Assembly: GCA_019637315.1 (NCBI GenBank)
Contig: JAHBVU010000007.1
Coordinates: forward strand, 1 to 64,000
DNA length: 64,000 bases
Source: Gemmatimonadales bacterium
GTDB taxonomy: Bacteria; Gemmatimonadota; Gemmatimonadetes; Gemmatimonadales; GWC2-71-9
Reading direction: 5' to 3'
This document shows positions 8,059 through 17,640 of this stretch, piece after piece. The position numbers and the translations under genes are program-made. Numbering within the stretch: position 1 is the first letter of the stretch; every line of letters starts with the position of its first letter. Below the pieces are notes generated by a model. That model was not told where the DNA came from and made no database searches. It was given only the letters and a program-made list of their open reading frames with translations.

Positions 8059-9504
8059 TCAGGGCCGCGGCGGCGCGGCGGGTTCCGCACCTTCGATCGG
8101 CGGGCCACCAGGCGCCTGCTGAATCGCACCCGGGGCCGGGCGAGCGCTCGCCTCGGCCGAGTCCTTCTTGAATTGCGTGGTGGCCAACTCGACCGAGCGG
8201 GCGATCCCGGGCTGATGGACCTTGCCCAGCTTGAGCCCGCGGAGGTAGGACGCCAGCTCTGGCGGCAACTGGATCATCTGAGCCTGGCCCTCGAGCAGCC
8301 GATTGAAGAAAGCATCGATCTTCTCGCTGGCCAGCTTGGCCTTCGCATCCGCGGCAAGCGTCGACGAATCCGAGAGCTCGGGCACATCGAGGCCCAGTTC
8401 GCTCTCGATCTGCGTGACGAGCTGGTTGTACCGCACCAACGCAAATTGCTTCATCTGCGGCTCGGGGTTGATCCCGGCCGAGTCGGCGGCTCGAAGCAGC
8501 AGCGTGCGCAGCCCCAAATCCTTGGCAAACGCCGTGAGCAGGCTGTCCGGCGCGCTCCGGATCGACATCTTCGCCTGCACGTTGAACATGGCGCCCCACT
8601 TGGCAAAGTCGCCGACGGTGACGTTGCCGCTCTTCGCCTTGACGAGCACCTTGCTCGATCCTCGCGCTCCTTCGATGTCCGCAACGGCACTCTTGATGGC
8701 CGCCGGAGCTCCGCCGGTGACCTCGAGATTATTGGCCGCGATCAGTTCAGCCTGGTAGGTCGAGTCGACCGACGAGAGCCCGAACTGGGCAAATCCGGTC
8801 TGGAACCGGTCCTGCGCCTCACGGAACGAGGGGCGCCGGATCAGGTGGTACCCGAACTGGGTGGTGATCACGTCCGTCACCGCTCCTGGAGCGAGCTCCC
8901 AGGCCGGGGCCTCGAACTCAGGCACGAACTGTCCCCGCGGACCGAACGGGAGATAGCCTCCGTCGTTCTTGCTGCCATCGGCGCTCAGCTGCGACGCGAT
9001 CTGGCCGAAATCGGCACCGCCGCGAATCCGCGCCAGCGCAGCGGTGAGCTGCTGCCGGGCCGCGGCGCTGTCGCGAGCAGTCGGCCCGGACGGAATGACG
9101 ATGATGTGCTGGAAAACGCGGTAGGTCGGTTCGTTGTAGGCAGCCTCGAGCGCCTCCGGCGTCATCGAGAAACGCTTTGCGCGCACCGAGTCACGCAGCA
9201 GATTGAGCCGGATCGTCGCCATGGTCGGCCACAGCAGCGCCTCGACCGCGGCAGAATCGGTCGGGATCTTGTTCTCGGCCACAGCGCGGCCCACCAGCGA
9301 ATAGTCGAGCCACAGGTTCGAGATGAACTCCGCGGCTTCGACCGTCGGGGTTCCGCCGCCCGACTGGTTCATGATCGACGCCACCCGTTCGGCGGTCAGC
9401 TGATGCTCACCCACCTGCGCTGCGACGTCCGATCGCGCCGAGAAGCGCTCACACCCTCCGAGGAGCGCGCTTCCGACTACCAGTCCCAACACCAAACGGC
9501 TCAT
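8059..9504 (-). CDS. PpiC-type peptidyl-prolyl isomerase lipoprotein
   Basis: Predicted periplasmic lipoprotein of 481 residues: MSRLVLGLVVGSALLGGC forms a lipobox with Cys18. A SurA/PrsA-like helical region precedes one parvulin domain (YRVFQHIIVIPSG to TTQFGYHLIRRP), then a long helical C-terminal part. The start at 9504 is chosen because it begins the signal peptide; the frame extends to 9558. It lies 50 bp after mfd and 28 bp before a second, soluble SurA-like gene. The pair may divide labour between membrane-tethered and free chaperones; that is inference. Confidence 0.85.
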   Translation of the reverse strand: MSRLVLGLVVGSALLGGCERFSARSDVAAQVGEHQLTAERVASIMNQSGGGTPTVEAAEFISNLWLDYSLVGRAVAENKIPTDSAAVEALLWPTMATIRLNLLRDSVRAKRFSMTPEALEAAYNEPTYRVFQHIIVIPSGPTARDSAAARQQLTAALARIRGGADFGQIASQLSADGSKNDGGYLPFGPRGQFVPEFEAPAWELAPGAVTDVITTQFGYHLIRRPSFREAQDRFQTGFAQFGLSSVDSTYQAELIAANNLEVTGGAPAAIKSAVADIEGARGSSKVLVKAKSGNVTVGDFAKWGAMFNVQAKMSIRSAPDSLLTAFAKDLGLRTLLLRAADSAGINPEPQMKQFALVRYNQLVTQIESELGLDVPELSDSSTLAADAKAKLASEKIDAFFNRLLEGQAQMIQLPPELASYLRGLKLGKVHQPGIARSVELATTQFKKDSAEASARPAPGAIQQAPGGPPIEGAEPAAPPRP

Positions 9505-9554
9505 GTCCACTCCATTCAAGTTGCTTGGATGACCGGCGCGGCGCACCGGTCGTA

Positions 9555-12500
9555 TCACTGCGTGACGACTTGCCTCAACGCCCGCACGACGGCGGGAATG
9601 ATTGCCTCACCGCCCAGGCGAACCAGCCGGAGCGACAACGGTACCGTCCGCCGCACGTCGGCGGACAACTGCACCCGATCGAGCGCGGCCGTGAGGCGAG
9701 CCATCCGCGGGGTCGTCCCCGCCCGAAAGCTGACTCGTGCCTCCTCGCCACGCACCAGAATGTGCTGGATGCCGAGCGCCGCCCCGACGACCCGAAGACG
9801 GGTCAGGTCGAGCAGATTCTCAGCCTCATCCGGTGGGGCCCCGAAACGTTCCCGAAGCTCCTGGCGTAACTCATCAATTTCGCCAGGCGAGGCCGCCCGC
9901 GCCAGTCGCCGATAGACATCCAGCTTGGTGTCGTCATCTGCGACGTACTCGTCCGGGAGGTGCGCGGGTCGGTCAAACACGACATCCGGCGGTGCCGGCG
10001 CCTCGACGACCCCGCCCGACGCCCGGAGCGATTTGACAGTCTCCTCGAGCCACCGCAGGTACAGATCGAACCCGATGGCGTGGGCGTGCCCCGATTGCTC
10101 ACCTCCCAGGAGATTCCCGGCGCCCCGGATCTCCATGTCTTTCAGCGCAATCCGGTACCCGGCCCCGAGTTCGGTGTGGTGCTCCAGCACCTTGAGCCGA
10201 TCCTCGGCGTCCTGATCCATCAAATCCGGCGTCAGCAGGTAGCAGTAGGCGCGGCGGTGGCTGCGACCGACTCGACCGCGCAACTGATACAGTTGGGCCA
10301 GGCCAAAGCGATGCGCATCGTGCACCACCATCGTGTTGGCGTTCGGCACATCGATACCGGACTCGACGATCATGGTCGACACCAGGATGTCGATCTCGCC
10401 CAGGACGAAGCGACGCATCACGGCCTCGAGCGAATCGGCAGACATCTGACCATGCGCAACGCCGACCCGGGCGCGCGGGGCCAGAGTGCGCACCCGCTCC
10501 GCAATCGTCTCGATCGTCTCGATCCGATTGTGAATGAAAAAGACCTGACCGCCACGATCGAGTTCCCGGGCGAACGCCTCTTCCAGGAGTCCATCGTCCC
10601 AGGGCTCGAGAAAGGTCAGGATGGGCGAGCGATCGCGGGGAGCCGTCTCGATCAGGCTCAGATCCCGAATCCCCGCGAGCGACATGTGCAGGGTCCGCGG
10701 AATCGGCGTCGCCGTCAGGGTCAGCACGTCGACCGCCAGCCGCAGCGCCTTGATCTGCTCCTTGTGCTTGACGCCGAACCGGTGCTCTTCATCGACGATC
10801 AGCAGGCCCAGATCTTTGAAGTGGACATCCGGCGACAACAGCCGGTGGGTGCCGATCGTGATGTCCACCACGCCGGCGGCCACCTCGGCGAGCACCGCCT
10901 TCTGCTCCTTCGCAGTCCGGAAGCGCGAGACGACCTCGACCCGAAGCGGAAAATCCGCCAGTCGCTCCGCAAAGGTCCGCCCATGCTGCTCGGCAAGTAC
11001 GGTGGTCGGAACCAGCACCACGACCTGTTTGCCGCCCTGGACCGCCTTGAAGGCGGCCCGGACGGCGATTTCCGTCTTGCCGTAGCCGACATCACCGACC
11101 AGCAGTCGATCCATCGGCACGGGGCGTTCCATGTCCCGCTTGACGTCGTCGGTCGACCTGCGCTGATCGGGAGTATCCTCGTAGAGAAAACTCGACTCGA
11201 GCTCCCGCTGCCATTTGGTGTCCGGTGGAAAGGCAAAGCCGGCCTGGACCTGCCGCCGCGCATACAGCTCGAGCAGTTCGGCGGCCATCTTCTGGATCGC
11301 CTCGCGGGCCTTCTCGCGAATTCGCTTCCAGCTCGTGCTCCCGAGGCGATGGATCCGGGGCGGTGCCGCGTCGCCGTCGTCGCCCGCGCTGCGATACCGC
11401 TCGACCTGGTCGAGCCGATAGAGCGGGACGTGGAGGCGGTCGCCCCCCTCATACTCCAGCACGGCTACCTCGAGCAGGCCACCTTCGACTTCGATGGTCC
11501 GGATGCCCCGATAAATCCCGATTCCGTGATCGAGATGGACCACGTAGTCTCCGTTGGCCAGCGCTCCCGCCGCCGCCACCGGCGCCGCCTGGCGGTAGCG
11601 CCGCGGCCGTCGCAGCCGCCGGGCCCGCCGGAAGATTTCATGGTCGGTCATGACCCGGAGCGACGGCATCACGAAGCCGCCATCGAGCGCACCAACCGTC
11701 AGCGCCGCGGCCGAGGCGCGGCCATGCTCCTCGAGCAGCTCCGAGAGGCGCTCGAGCTGTCCCTCGTTGTCGCAGAGAATCAGGGTGGGAAGGCCGCCAT
11801 CGAGCAGCGAGCGGAGCCGTTTGATGTCGCGGTCGACCCGCTCGGGCGGAAAGAAGCCAGCCTGGAGATCGACCGGCTCATCCGCCAAGGCAAGCTGCGC
11901 ATATCGGGTCGCGAGCGGCCGCCACTGCTCCGGATCGAGGAACAGGTCGCTCCGGGCCGGCACCTCCTCGCCCGTCCGCCGGGCCACCTCCAGATGGTGC
12001 TCCGCCTCGCGCCAGGCCCGGCTGACCTCCTCGCCAGCTGCGCTGATCGAATCGACCAGGAGCAACGCGCCGGCCGGCAGCAGTTCGAGCAGCGAGCGGC
12101 GGACTGGCGGCCCCAGGCCCGGCCCCGCTGCCTCGTAGGGCTTGGTTCGCACAGGCAGCACTGTGACCACGTCGAGCAGCTCGCCGCTCCGCTGGGTGGT
12201 CAAGTCGAAGCTGCGGAGGCTCTCGATCACGTCGCCCCACCACTCGGCCCGGGTTGGGGCACTCATGCCGAAGCCGTAGAGGTCGACGATGCCACCGCGG
12301 ACACTGAACTGCCCGACTTCCAGCACCGTCGCCACTCGCTCATAGCCCATGGCCAGCAGCTGATCGACCGTTGCGGACAGCGGCTGATCCTCGGCCCGGC
12401 GCAGTTCCAGGCGCATCGCGGCAAGCGCCGCCGGCACCGCGGTCCGCTCCGCGGTGGCGCGGGCCGTCGTCACCAGGATGTCGAGGCGCCCTCCCAGCAG

Positions 12501-12824
12501 CGCCTCGATGGTCTCGGTTCGCTCGCCCGCGATCTCGACGTGGTGCTCCTCCTCGCCGAGGGCTTCCCGCTGCGGGTAGAGCGCGATCGGTCGATCGGTG
12601 AGCTGGCTCAGGTCTGCCAGCCAGCGCTCGGCCTCCGCGGGCGTGGTCGCCACCACGGTAATGAGCCGATTGGTCCGCTGTTCCGCGAGCCAGGCCGCCA
12701 GCACCGCGGCGCTCGACCCGGCCAGCCCGCCCACTCGGACCAGGCCACTGCCCACCGGCAGCCGTTCGAGCATCTCCGCTGCAAAGCGAGTGCGACCGAA
12801 TGCGTCGAGAACGGCACGCAACAT
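9555..12824 (-). CDS. mfd: Transcription-repair coupling factor Mfd
   Basis: ATP-dependent translocase that removes stalled RNA polymerase and recruits UvrA to damaged DNA. The N-terminal UvrB-like module is followed by the CarD-like RNA polymerase interaction domain (NGDYVVHLDHGIGIYRGI). The RecG-like motor has Walker A GDVGYGKTE (about residues 575-582), DEEHRFGVKHKE, LTATPIPRTLH and VSTMIVESGIDVPNANT, and a C-terminal TRCF domain closes the protein. At 1089 residues it is near the usual 1150. Its ATG overlaps the TGA of the upstream VWA gene. uvrA lies about 30 kb away in the same window. Confidence 0.97.
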   Translation of the reverse strand: MLRAVLDAFGRTRFAAEMLERLPVGSGLVRVGGLAGSSAAVLAAWLAEQRTNRLITVVATTPAEAERWLADLSQLTDRPIALYPQREALGEEEHHVEIAGERTETIEALLGGRLDILVTTARATAERTAVPAALAAMRLELRRAEDQPLSATVDQLLAMGYERVATVLEVGQFSVRGGIVDLYGFGMSAPTRAEWWGDVIESLRSFDLTTQRSGELLDVVTVLPVRTKPYEAAGPGLGPPVRRSLLELLPAGALLLVDSISAAGEEVSRAWREAEHHLEVARRTGEEVPARSDLFLDPEQWRPLATRYAQLALADEPVDLQAGFFPPERVDRDIKRLRSLLDGGLPTLILCDNEGQLERLSELLEEHGRASAAALTVGALDGGFVMPSLRVMTDHEIFRRARRLRRPRRYRQAAPVAAAGALANGDYVVHLDHGIGIYRGIRTIEVEGGLLEVAVLEYEGGDRLHVPLYRLDQVERYRSAGDDGDAAPPRIHRLGSTSWKRIREKAREAIQKMAAELLELYARRQVQAGFAFPPDTKWQRELESSFLYEDTPDQRRSTDDVKRDMERPVPMDRLLVGDVGYGKTEIAVRAAFKAVQGGKQVVVLVPTTVLAEQHGRTFAERLADFPLRVEVVSRFRTAKEQKAVLAEVAAGVVDITIGTHRLLSPDVHFKDLGLLIVDEEHRFGVKHKEQIKALRLAVDVLTLTATPIPRTLHMSLAGIRDLSLIETAPRDRSPILTFLEPWDDGLLEEAFARELDRGGQVFFIHNRIETIETIAERVRTLAPRARVGVAHGQMSADSLEAVMRRFVLGEIDILVSTMIVESGIDVPNANTMVVHDAHRFGLAQLYQLRGRVGRSHRRAYCYLLTPDLMDQDAEDRLKVLEHHTELGAGYRIALKDMEIRGAGNLLGGEQSGHAHAIGFDLYLRWLEETVKSLRASGGVVEAPAPPDVVFDRPAHLPDEYVADDDTKLDVYRRLARAASPGEIDELRQELRERFGAPPDEAENLLDLTRLRVVGAALGIQHILVRGEEARVSFRAGTTPRMARLTAALDRVQLSADVRRTVPLSLRLVRLGGEAIIPAVVRALRQVVTQ

Positions 12825-14611
12825 CAGGCTCGCCCCTTACCTCGAACCGCGCTCGCCAGCGCCGCCTCGGCCAGACCCAACAAGAGCGCAGCAAGCAACA
12901 ACAGGCCGCGCAGATCACTGGTGGCGCCGGCATGGAACGCCAGCGCGCCGGCGCGATCGGGCTCGCCGATCCGGGCTGCGGGCCAGAGGGCCCGGATCTC
13001 ACTGTCGGTGGCCCGGGCGAGATCGGATTCCCGCGGATCCGGATTGACGTTGAGCACGCCAATCGTGTCGCTGCCGGCGAGCAGGAAATGCGGCCCGGGA
13101 TGCTGCGGCCGGAACCAGGCTCCGCCCTCGATCGGCCAGCGCTGATCGCCCTGGGCCAACGAGGTGACCCGGTCGGGCACCGCGACGGCATCGCCAGGTG
13201 CGGACTCGAGCTGGGTTCCTTCGCCGCGGCTGGCGCGATTGAGCACGCCGTCCAGGAACGGTACGAAGGCCGCCGATACCGGCAGGGCGGTCCACTCCGG
13301 CTCCAGCCGGCTGGCGATCAGCACGAGGCGCCCGCTGCGCACCATCCAGGGTTCTCCTCCCGCCGTCACCAGCACGTCGGTCGGGGCGCCGCCCTGAAAG
13401 GTCAGGCGGTAGCGCCGAGAGACCCCGACTCGGCCGACCCAGGGACCGCTGTCGGTCGCGGTCGGCAGGACGGTCAGGTCGCCGTATCGCCAGGAGGAAC
13501 CACGCGCGGCCAGGGCGCGATTGACCGCGCCGATCCCGGCCGGGTCCCGAGGCGGGATTACCACCGATGCCCCGGCGGTGACCGGTCCGAGAGCCACCTC
13601 ACCCCCAGGCACGATCCGCCCGTTCTGCACCAGCACCTCGGCCGCCGTGGCAATGAACCGGTCCTCGACCGACCATTGCACCCGCGCCGCCGGGGCCACC
13701 CGAACGGCTACTCGGCGCGCATCGTCGGCGCGCAGCTCGTCCGGATCGAGTTCGGCTTCGACCGCCCACCACCCGGCCGGCAAGCCGGCGATCCGATGGG
13801 TTCCCTGCCCGCCAACCGGAACGAGCAGCTGCCGAACCGGCCGACTGCCGGCGACCACGGTGACTGGCCTCGGTGCCGTCCCGACCCCGGTCACCGTGAT
13901 TCCGACCGTACCCCCGTCGGCGCCCCACGGCTGCGCACCGACCGTGAGCGTGCTCAAGCCCGCGTTGGCCGGCGGAGGCTCGGCCGGTCGCAGTACGGTC
14001 ATGGGAACCGAGACCACCGAGCCCGCCAGGGCCGAGCGCTGCAGATCCGACACGACGACGATCTCGCCTGGAAGGGCCTGAGCGGTCACGATGTCAGACG
14101 CCCGGGCCACGACGGCCCCGAGATCGAGCCGGTGAGACGAGGGCACGACCGAGTCGAGCTGCGCGGCCAGCGCTGCTGCCGTGCCGGCGCGGGGTACCCC
14201 GTCGGCCGTGATGAGCCAGAGCTGATCATCGGGCGTGGCCCGATCGAGCACAGCCCGGGCCGCCGCGACCAGCCCGTCGAGCACCGGCACCCCACCCTGA
14301 ATCGCGCCGCTCGACAGTGAGTTGTCGAGGACCAGGACCAGCGCCGCGGGAGGATGCGCGCCGAGTCCGGCCTTGGGCCACCGGGGTCCCGCCGCGGCCA
14401 GGACCAGCGCGACGATCAGCAAGGTCCGCAGCACCAGCAGCACCAGATGCTCGAGCTGCAAGCGGCGCTGGTGAAGCCGGGTCGCATCGGCGAGGTAGCG
14501 GGTGGCCGGAAATACCACCGTCGGCGGCTCCCGGCGGGCCAGCAGATGCAGAATGATCGGGATGCCGGCAAGCACGAGCCCGGCCAGGGCCAACGGAGTC
14601 GTGAAGATCAT
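12824..14611 (-). CDS. BatA/VWA-domain membrane protein
   Basis: Inner-membrane protein of 595 residues with a BatA N-terminal region: two membrane helices (about 5-25 and 55-75). A von Willebrand A-type fold follows with MIDAS-like LVLDNSLSSG (about 93-101), then a long periplasmic region and a C-terminal helix (LRGLLLLAALLLGLAEAA). Such proteins accompany DUF58 proteins and MoxR ATPases in putative chaperone or metal-insertion systems. Here DUF58 is immediately upstream with a 1-nt overlap, and mfd starts inside its stop. No MoxR gene is adjacent. Confidence 0.82.
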   Translation of the reverse strand: MIFTTPLALAGLVLAGIPIILHLLARREPPTVVFPATRYLADATRLHQRRLQLEHLVLLVLRTLLIVALVLAAAGPRWPKAGLGAHPPAALVLVLDNSLSSGAIQGGVPVLDGLVAAARAVLDRATPDDQLWLITADGVPRAGTAAALAAQLDSVVPSSHRLDLGAVVARASDIVTAQALPGEIVVVSDLQRSALAGSVVSVPMTVLRPAEPPPANAGLSTLTVGAQPWGADGGTVGITVTGVGTAPRPVTVVAGSRPVRQLLVPVGGQGTHRIAGLPAGWWAVEAELDPDELRADDARRVAVRVAPAARVQWSVEDRFIATAAEVLVQNGRIVPGGEVALGPVTAGASVVIPPRDPAGIGAVNRALAARGSSWRYGDLTVLPTATDSGPWVGRVGVSRRYRLTFQGGAPTDVLVTAGGEPWMVRSGRLVLIASRLEPEWTALPVSAAFVPFLDGVLNRASRGEGTQLESAPGDAVAVPDRVTSLAQGDQRWPIEGGAWFRPQHPGPHFLLAGSDTIGVLNVNPDPRESDLARATDSEIRALWPAARIGEPDRAGALAFHAGATSDLRGLLLLAALLLGLAEAALASAVRGKGRA

Positions 14612-15528
14612 CAGGCGACGTGCGCCGACCGAACCAGCGCCTGGCGGAGCGCCAGACCAAACGGCAAGTCGGTACTGACCCGCTCGTAGCCAATGCCGTG
14701 GCGGCGACAGGCGAGCTGCCAGTCATGCACCACGCCCTCGACCGTTCGGGCATAGACGCCGGCCCAGTCGGCAGGACGCAGCGTCACGTGCTGACCGGTT
14801 TCCGGATCCTCGTACCGGGATTCGGTCGCACCTTCGAGGGTCATCTCGCTCGGATCCATCAGATGCAGCACCAGCACCTGGTGGCCACGGTGGCGCAGGA
14901 ACCGGAGCGCCTTGATGGCCAGATCCCGATCGAGCAGCAGATCGGACACAAAGATGACCAGGCCGCGCCGTTGCAGCTGATCCATGACCCGGCGGAGCGC
15001 CGGCTCAGCCGCCGTGGCGCGTCCGGCCGTCGTGCGGTGAATCGCACCGAGCAGCTGCTGCCAGTGCGCCATCCGAGCCCGGGGAGGAAGCACAGCGCGA
15101 ACGGATTCGTCGAACGTGATCAGTCCGGTCGCGTCTCGCTGGCGCAGCAGCACCAGTACCATGGCCGCGACCAGCCGCTTGGCGTACTCCAGCTTGGTGA
15201 GACGAACTGCGGCGTTGCCGGTCCAGCCCATCGACTTGCTGGCGTCGAGAACAACCATGGCCCGCAGGTTGGTTTCCTCTTCGAACTGCTTGACATAGAG
15301 GCGGCCAGTCCGCGCCAGCACCTTCCAGTCGACGTAGCGAAGTTCGTCCCCTGGCTGATAGGCACGATGCTCGGCAAACTCGACCGAAAAGCCCCGCCGA
15401 GGTGAGCGATGCAGGCCGGTGAGAAAACCCTCTACGATGCCCGGCGTCAACACCTCGATGCCGCCCAGGCGGGCAACCTCGAGAGGATCGAGCAGATCGA
15501 GTCGTTCAGCGCCGCGGGAGCTGGACAT
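14611..15528 (-). CDS. DUF58 domain protein (VWA-like)
   Basis: Cytosolic protein of 305 residues. The DUF58 hallmark lies near residues 50-80 (HRAYQPGDELRYVDWKVLAR), followed by a VWA-like MIDAS motif VVLDASKSM (about 94-102). The family normally works with a MoxR AAA+ ATPase and BatA-like membrane proteins. It is the first gene of a six-gene minus-strand operon ending at pdxA. Its partner is the VWA membrane protein that starts at its stop codon. A MoxR gene would be expected at 15529-16500 but is not there. Confidence 0.88.
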   Translation of the reverse strand: MSSSRGAERLDLLDPLEVARLGGIEVLTPGIVEGFLTGLHRSPRRGFSVEFAEHRAYQPGDELRYVDWKVLARTGRLYVKQFEEETNLRAMVVLDASKSMGWTGNAAVRLTKLEYAKRLVAAMVLVLLRQRDATGLITFDESVRAVLPPRARMAHWQQLLGAIHRTTAGRATAAEPALRRVMDQLQRRGLVIFVSDLLLDRDLAIKALRFLRHRGHQVLVLHLMDPSEMTLEGATESRYEDPETGQHVTLRPADWAGVYARTVEGVVHDWQLACRRHGIGYERVSTDLPFGLALRQALVRSAHVA

Positions 15529-15720
15529 AAGCCGGGGGCAACGTACGGGAGGATGGAATCGGAGTCAACGTAAGTGTCACCAGTGTCCTGTTCCGAGGAC
15601 GGATCAGGAGGGTCGAATCTCAGACACAATTCACATCTACTTGTAGTGACACGACTTAGCACAGTCACCCTGATGGCACGGCACCTGCTTCCCTGACCAC
15701 GCGTTGGGAGGTAGGCAGAC

Positions 15721-15927
15721 GTGAGAGTGATTCGTTGGGCTGTTCCCGTGTTGGTCGCCACGCTGTTGATCGGAGCTCGCTCCCCCCGAGAGCCGATCGC
15801 AGCGGAGGCGGCCGCACTGGTTCAGTCACAAGACCCACCCAAGACTGACAAAAAGAAGAAACCGACCCGCGAGCCCGAACTGCGGCGTCGGAAACCCCCG
15901 CCGCCCAAGCCGCCCAACGACAGCTGA
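15721..15927 (+). CDS. Small secreted Lys/Pro-rich protein, unknown function
   Basis: A 68-residue frame starting at GTG 15721 behind GGGAGG. The first 25 residues (MRVIRWAVPVLVATLLIGA) form a signal peptide or membrane anchor. The remainder is charged and proline-rich (KTDKKKKPTREPELRRRKPPPPKPPNDS in part). I do not recognise a family. It stands alone between the DUF58 operon (divergent) and the M28 peptidase. The good ribosome binding site and plausible export signal argue that it is real, but low complexity makes this uncertain. Confidence 0.5.
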   Translation: MRVIRWAVPVLVATLLIGARSPREPIAAEAAALVQSQDPPKTDKKKKPTREPELRRRKPPPPKPPNDS

Positions 15928-16092
15928 TAACCGGACGCTCGCGTTCCTCCTCAGGTTTCATCCGAATCACACCATGAATCAGGTCCGTAGTTTGTCCAAC
16001 GGTCCTGCCACACCGGTTGCAGGACAGCGGCCGGTCAGTTTGACTTCCGGCCAGTCGACCCAATCGGTCGGCCTCGATCTGGAGGTGGTGAC

Positions 16093-17640
16093 GTGAAGAC
16101 TCGGCTTCTGGCAGCTCTGCTGCTTGCTGCGCCCCTGTGCCTCGCGGCCCAGGTAGGGCCACGCTCGGACCTCAAATCGGCCGCGGCACGCATCACGGCC
16201 GCCGAGATCCAGCATCGGATCGACATCCTTGCCCATGATTCCATGGGCGGGCGCGATACCCCGAGCCCGGGCCTCGAAAAGGCGGCCGAATGGCTGGCCC
16301 GTGAGTTCGCCCGTTTCGGCCTCAAACCCGCCGGCGACTCGGGCACCTACCTGCAGCGGTACGAGGTCAACGTCGCGGTGCCGGATCCCGATTCCACCTT
16401 TCTCGAGTTGCGGATTCCCGGCAGCGCACCGGCCCGGCTGGCCATCGGCCCCGACGTGCACATCGAAGGTGTGGCACCCCGCACCGCGACACAGTACGAG
16501 GTCGTTCTCCTGGGGGGCAAAAGCCTCGATCCGGGCGCGATCAAAGCCGAAGCGGTGCGTGGCAAACTGGCGATCATCGTTACCGACTGGACCGGCGGCA
16601 TGGGGCCGCAGATTCAGGAGGCCGCCGTTACCGCCGTGACGCGCGGCGCCCTTGGTGTCCTGCTTCCGATCAACAACGATTCACTTGCTGCGCAAATGGG
16701 GCTGGGCACTCCGGCGGGGCCAACCGTCCGCCTGGGGCCGCCCCGACCGGCTGGTCCGTCCAACGGCCGGTTCTTTGCCCTGACGTCGGATGCCGCGCTG
16801 GCGCGGGCGCTGCCTGATGTCCGCCAGCAGATTGCCTTCTTGCGCAACTCACCGCGCACCACGGTCGCGCCGGTCACGGATTGGCGGGCCACGCTCGTAT
16901 CCAAGGAAGGCGAGGCACGCTCCGTCCTGGTGCCCAACACGGTCGGGCTCCTCGAAGGCACCGACCCGAAGCTCCGCAATGAGTATCTGGTCATCACGGC
17001 CCATATGGATCACGTCGGTTCGTCCTGCGGCGGCGTGACTCCGGAGAATCAGGTCTGCAACGGCGCCGACGACAACGCTTCAGGCACGGTTGGCCTGATC
17101 GCCCTCGCCAAAGCGTTCGAACAGGCGCCCCCCGCACGATCCGTCCTGTTCGTGGCCGTGAGTGGGGAGGAAAAGGGACTCTGGGGCAGCGCGCATTTTG
17201 CCGAGCGGCCTCCTGTGCCCATCAGCGCCATGGTTGCCAACCTCAACATGGACATGATCGGGCGGAACTGGACCGACAGCATCGTTGCGGTCGGCAAACC
17301 ACATTCGAGCCTCGGCGCATTAGTCGATCGCCTTGCCGCCGAGCACCCCGAACTGGGTATGACGGTGGTGGACGACCTCTGGCCCGACGAGAACCTCTTC
17401 ATGCGATCGGACCAGTACAACTTTGCGCGCAAAGGGATACCGGCCCTGTTCTTTACCAGCGGCCTCCACGGCGATTACCACGCCGCTTCCGACACACCCG
17501 ACAAGATCGACGCCGAAAAGCAGGCCCGGCTGCTCCAGCTGATCTTCTATCTCGGCCATGAGATCGCCAGCGCACCGGAACGGCCGGTCTGGGACCAGGC
17601 CAGCTATCAACGAATCGTGAGACCGGCGGGGCAACCCTGA
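16093..17640 (+). CDS. Secreted M28-family zinc aminopeptidase with PA domain
   Basis: Exported co-catalytic zinc peptidase of 515 residues. A signal peptide ends near LCLAAQ. A protease-associated insert (about 130-250: GKLAIIVTDWTGG to GALGVLLPINND) precedes the catalytic domain. The M28 ligand set is present: AHMDHVG, GADDNASG, SGEEKGLWG, NMDMIGRN and DYHAASDT. The start is GTG at 16093, preceded by GGAGGTGG. Its TGA overlaps the ATG of the AhpD-like gene, so the two are translationally coupled. Substrates are probably peptides from the environment (family inference). Confidence 0.93.
   Translation: MKTRLLAALLLAAPLCLAAQVGPRSDLKSAAARITAAEIQHRIDILAHDSMGGRDTPSPGLEKAAEWLAREFARFGLKPAGDSGTYLQRYEVNVAVPDPDSTFLELRIPGSAPARLAIGPDVHIEGVAPRTATQYEVVLLGGKSLDPGAIKAEAVRGKLAIIVTDWTGGMGPQIQEAAVTAVTRGALGVLLPINNDSLAAQMGLGTPAGPTVRLGPPRPAGPSNGRFFALTSDAALARALPDVRQQIAFLRNSPRTTVAPVTDWRATLVSKEGEARSVLVPNTVGLLEGTDPKLRNEYLVITAHMDHVGSSCGGVTPENQVCNGADDNASGTVGLIALAKAFEQAPPARSVLFVAVSGEEKGLWGSAHFAERPPVPISAMVANLNMDMIGRNWTDSIVAVGKPHSSLGALVDRLAAEHPELGMTVVDDLWPDENLFMRSDQYNFARKGIPALFFTSGLHGDYHAASDTPDKIDAEKQARLLQLIFYLGHEIASAPERPVWDQASYQRIVRPAGQP

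Noticed and set aside
6690-8171. A 493-residue plus-strand open frame
   Set aside because: It is antisense to the SurA-like gene and shows no domain signature.
9960-13145. A 1061-residue plus-strand open frame
   Set aside because: It is antisense to mfd and the VWA gene; mfd motifs are intact, so the long frame is a GC artefact.
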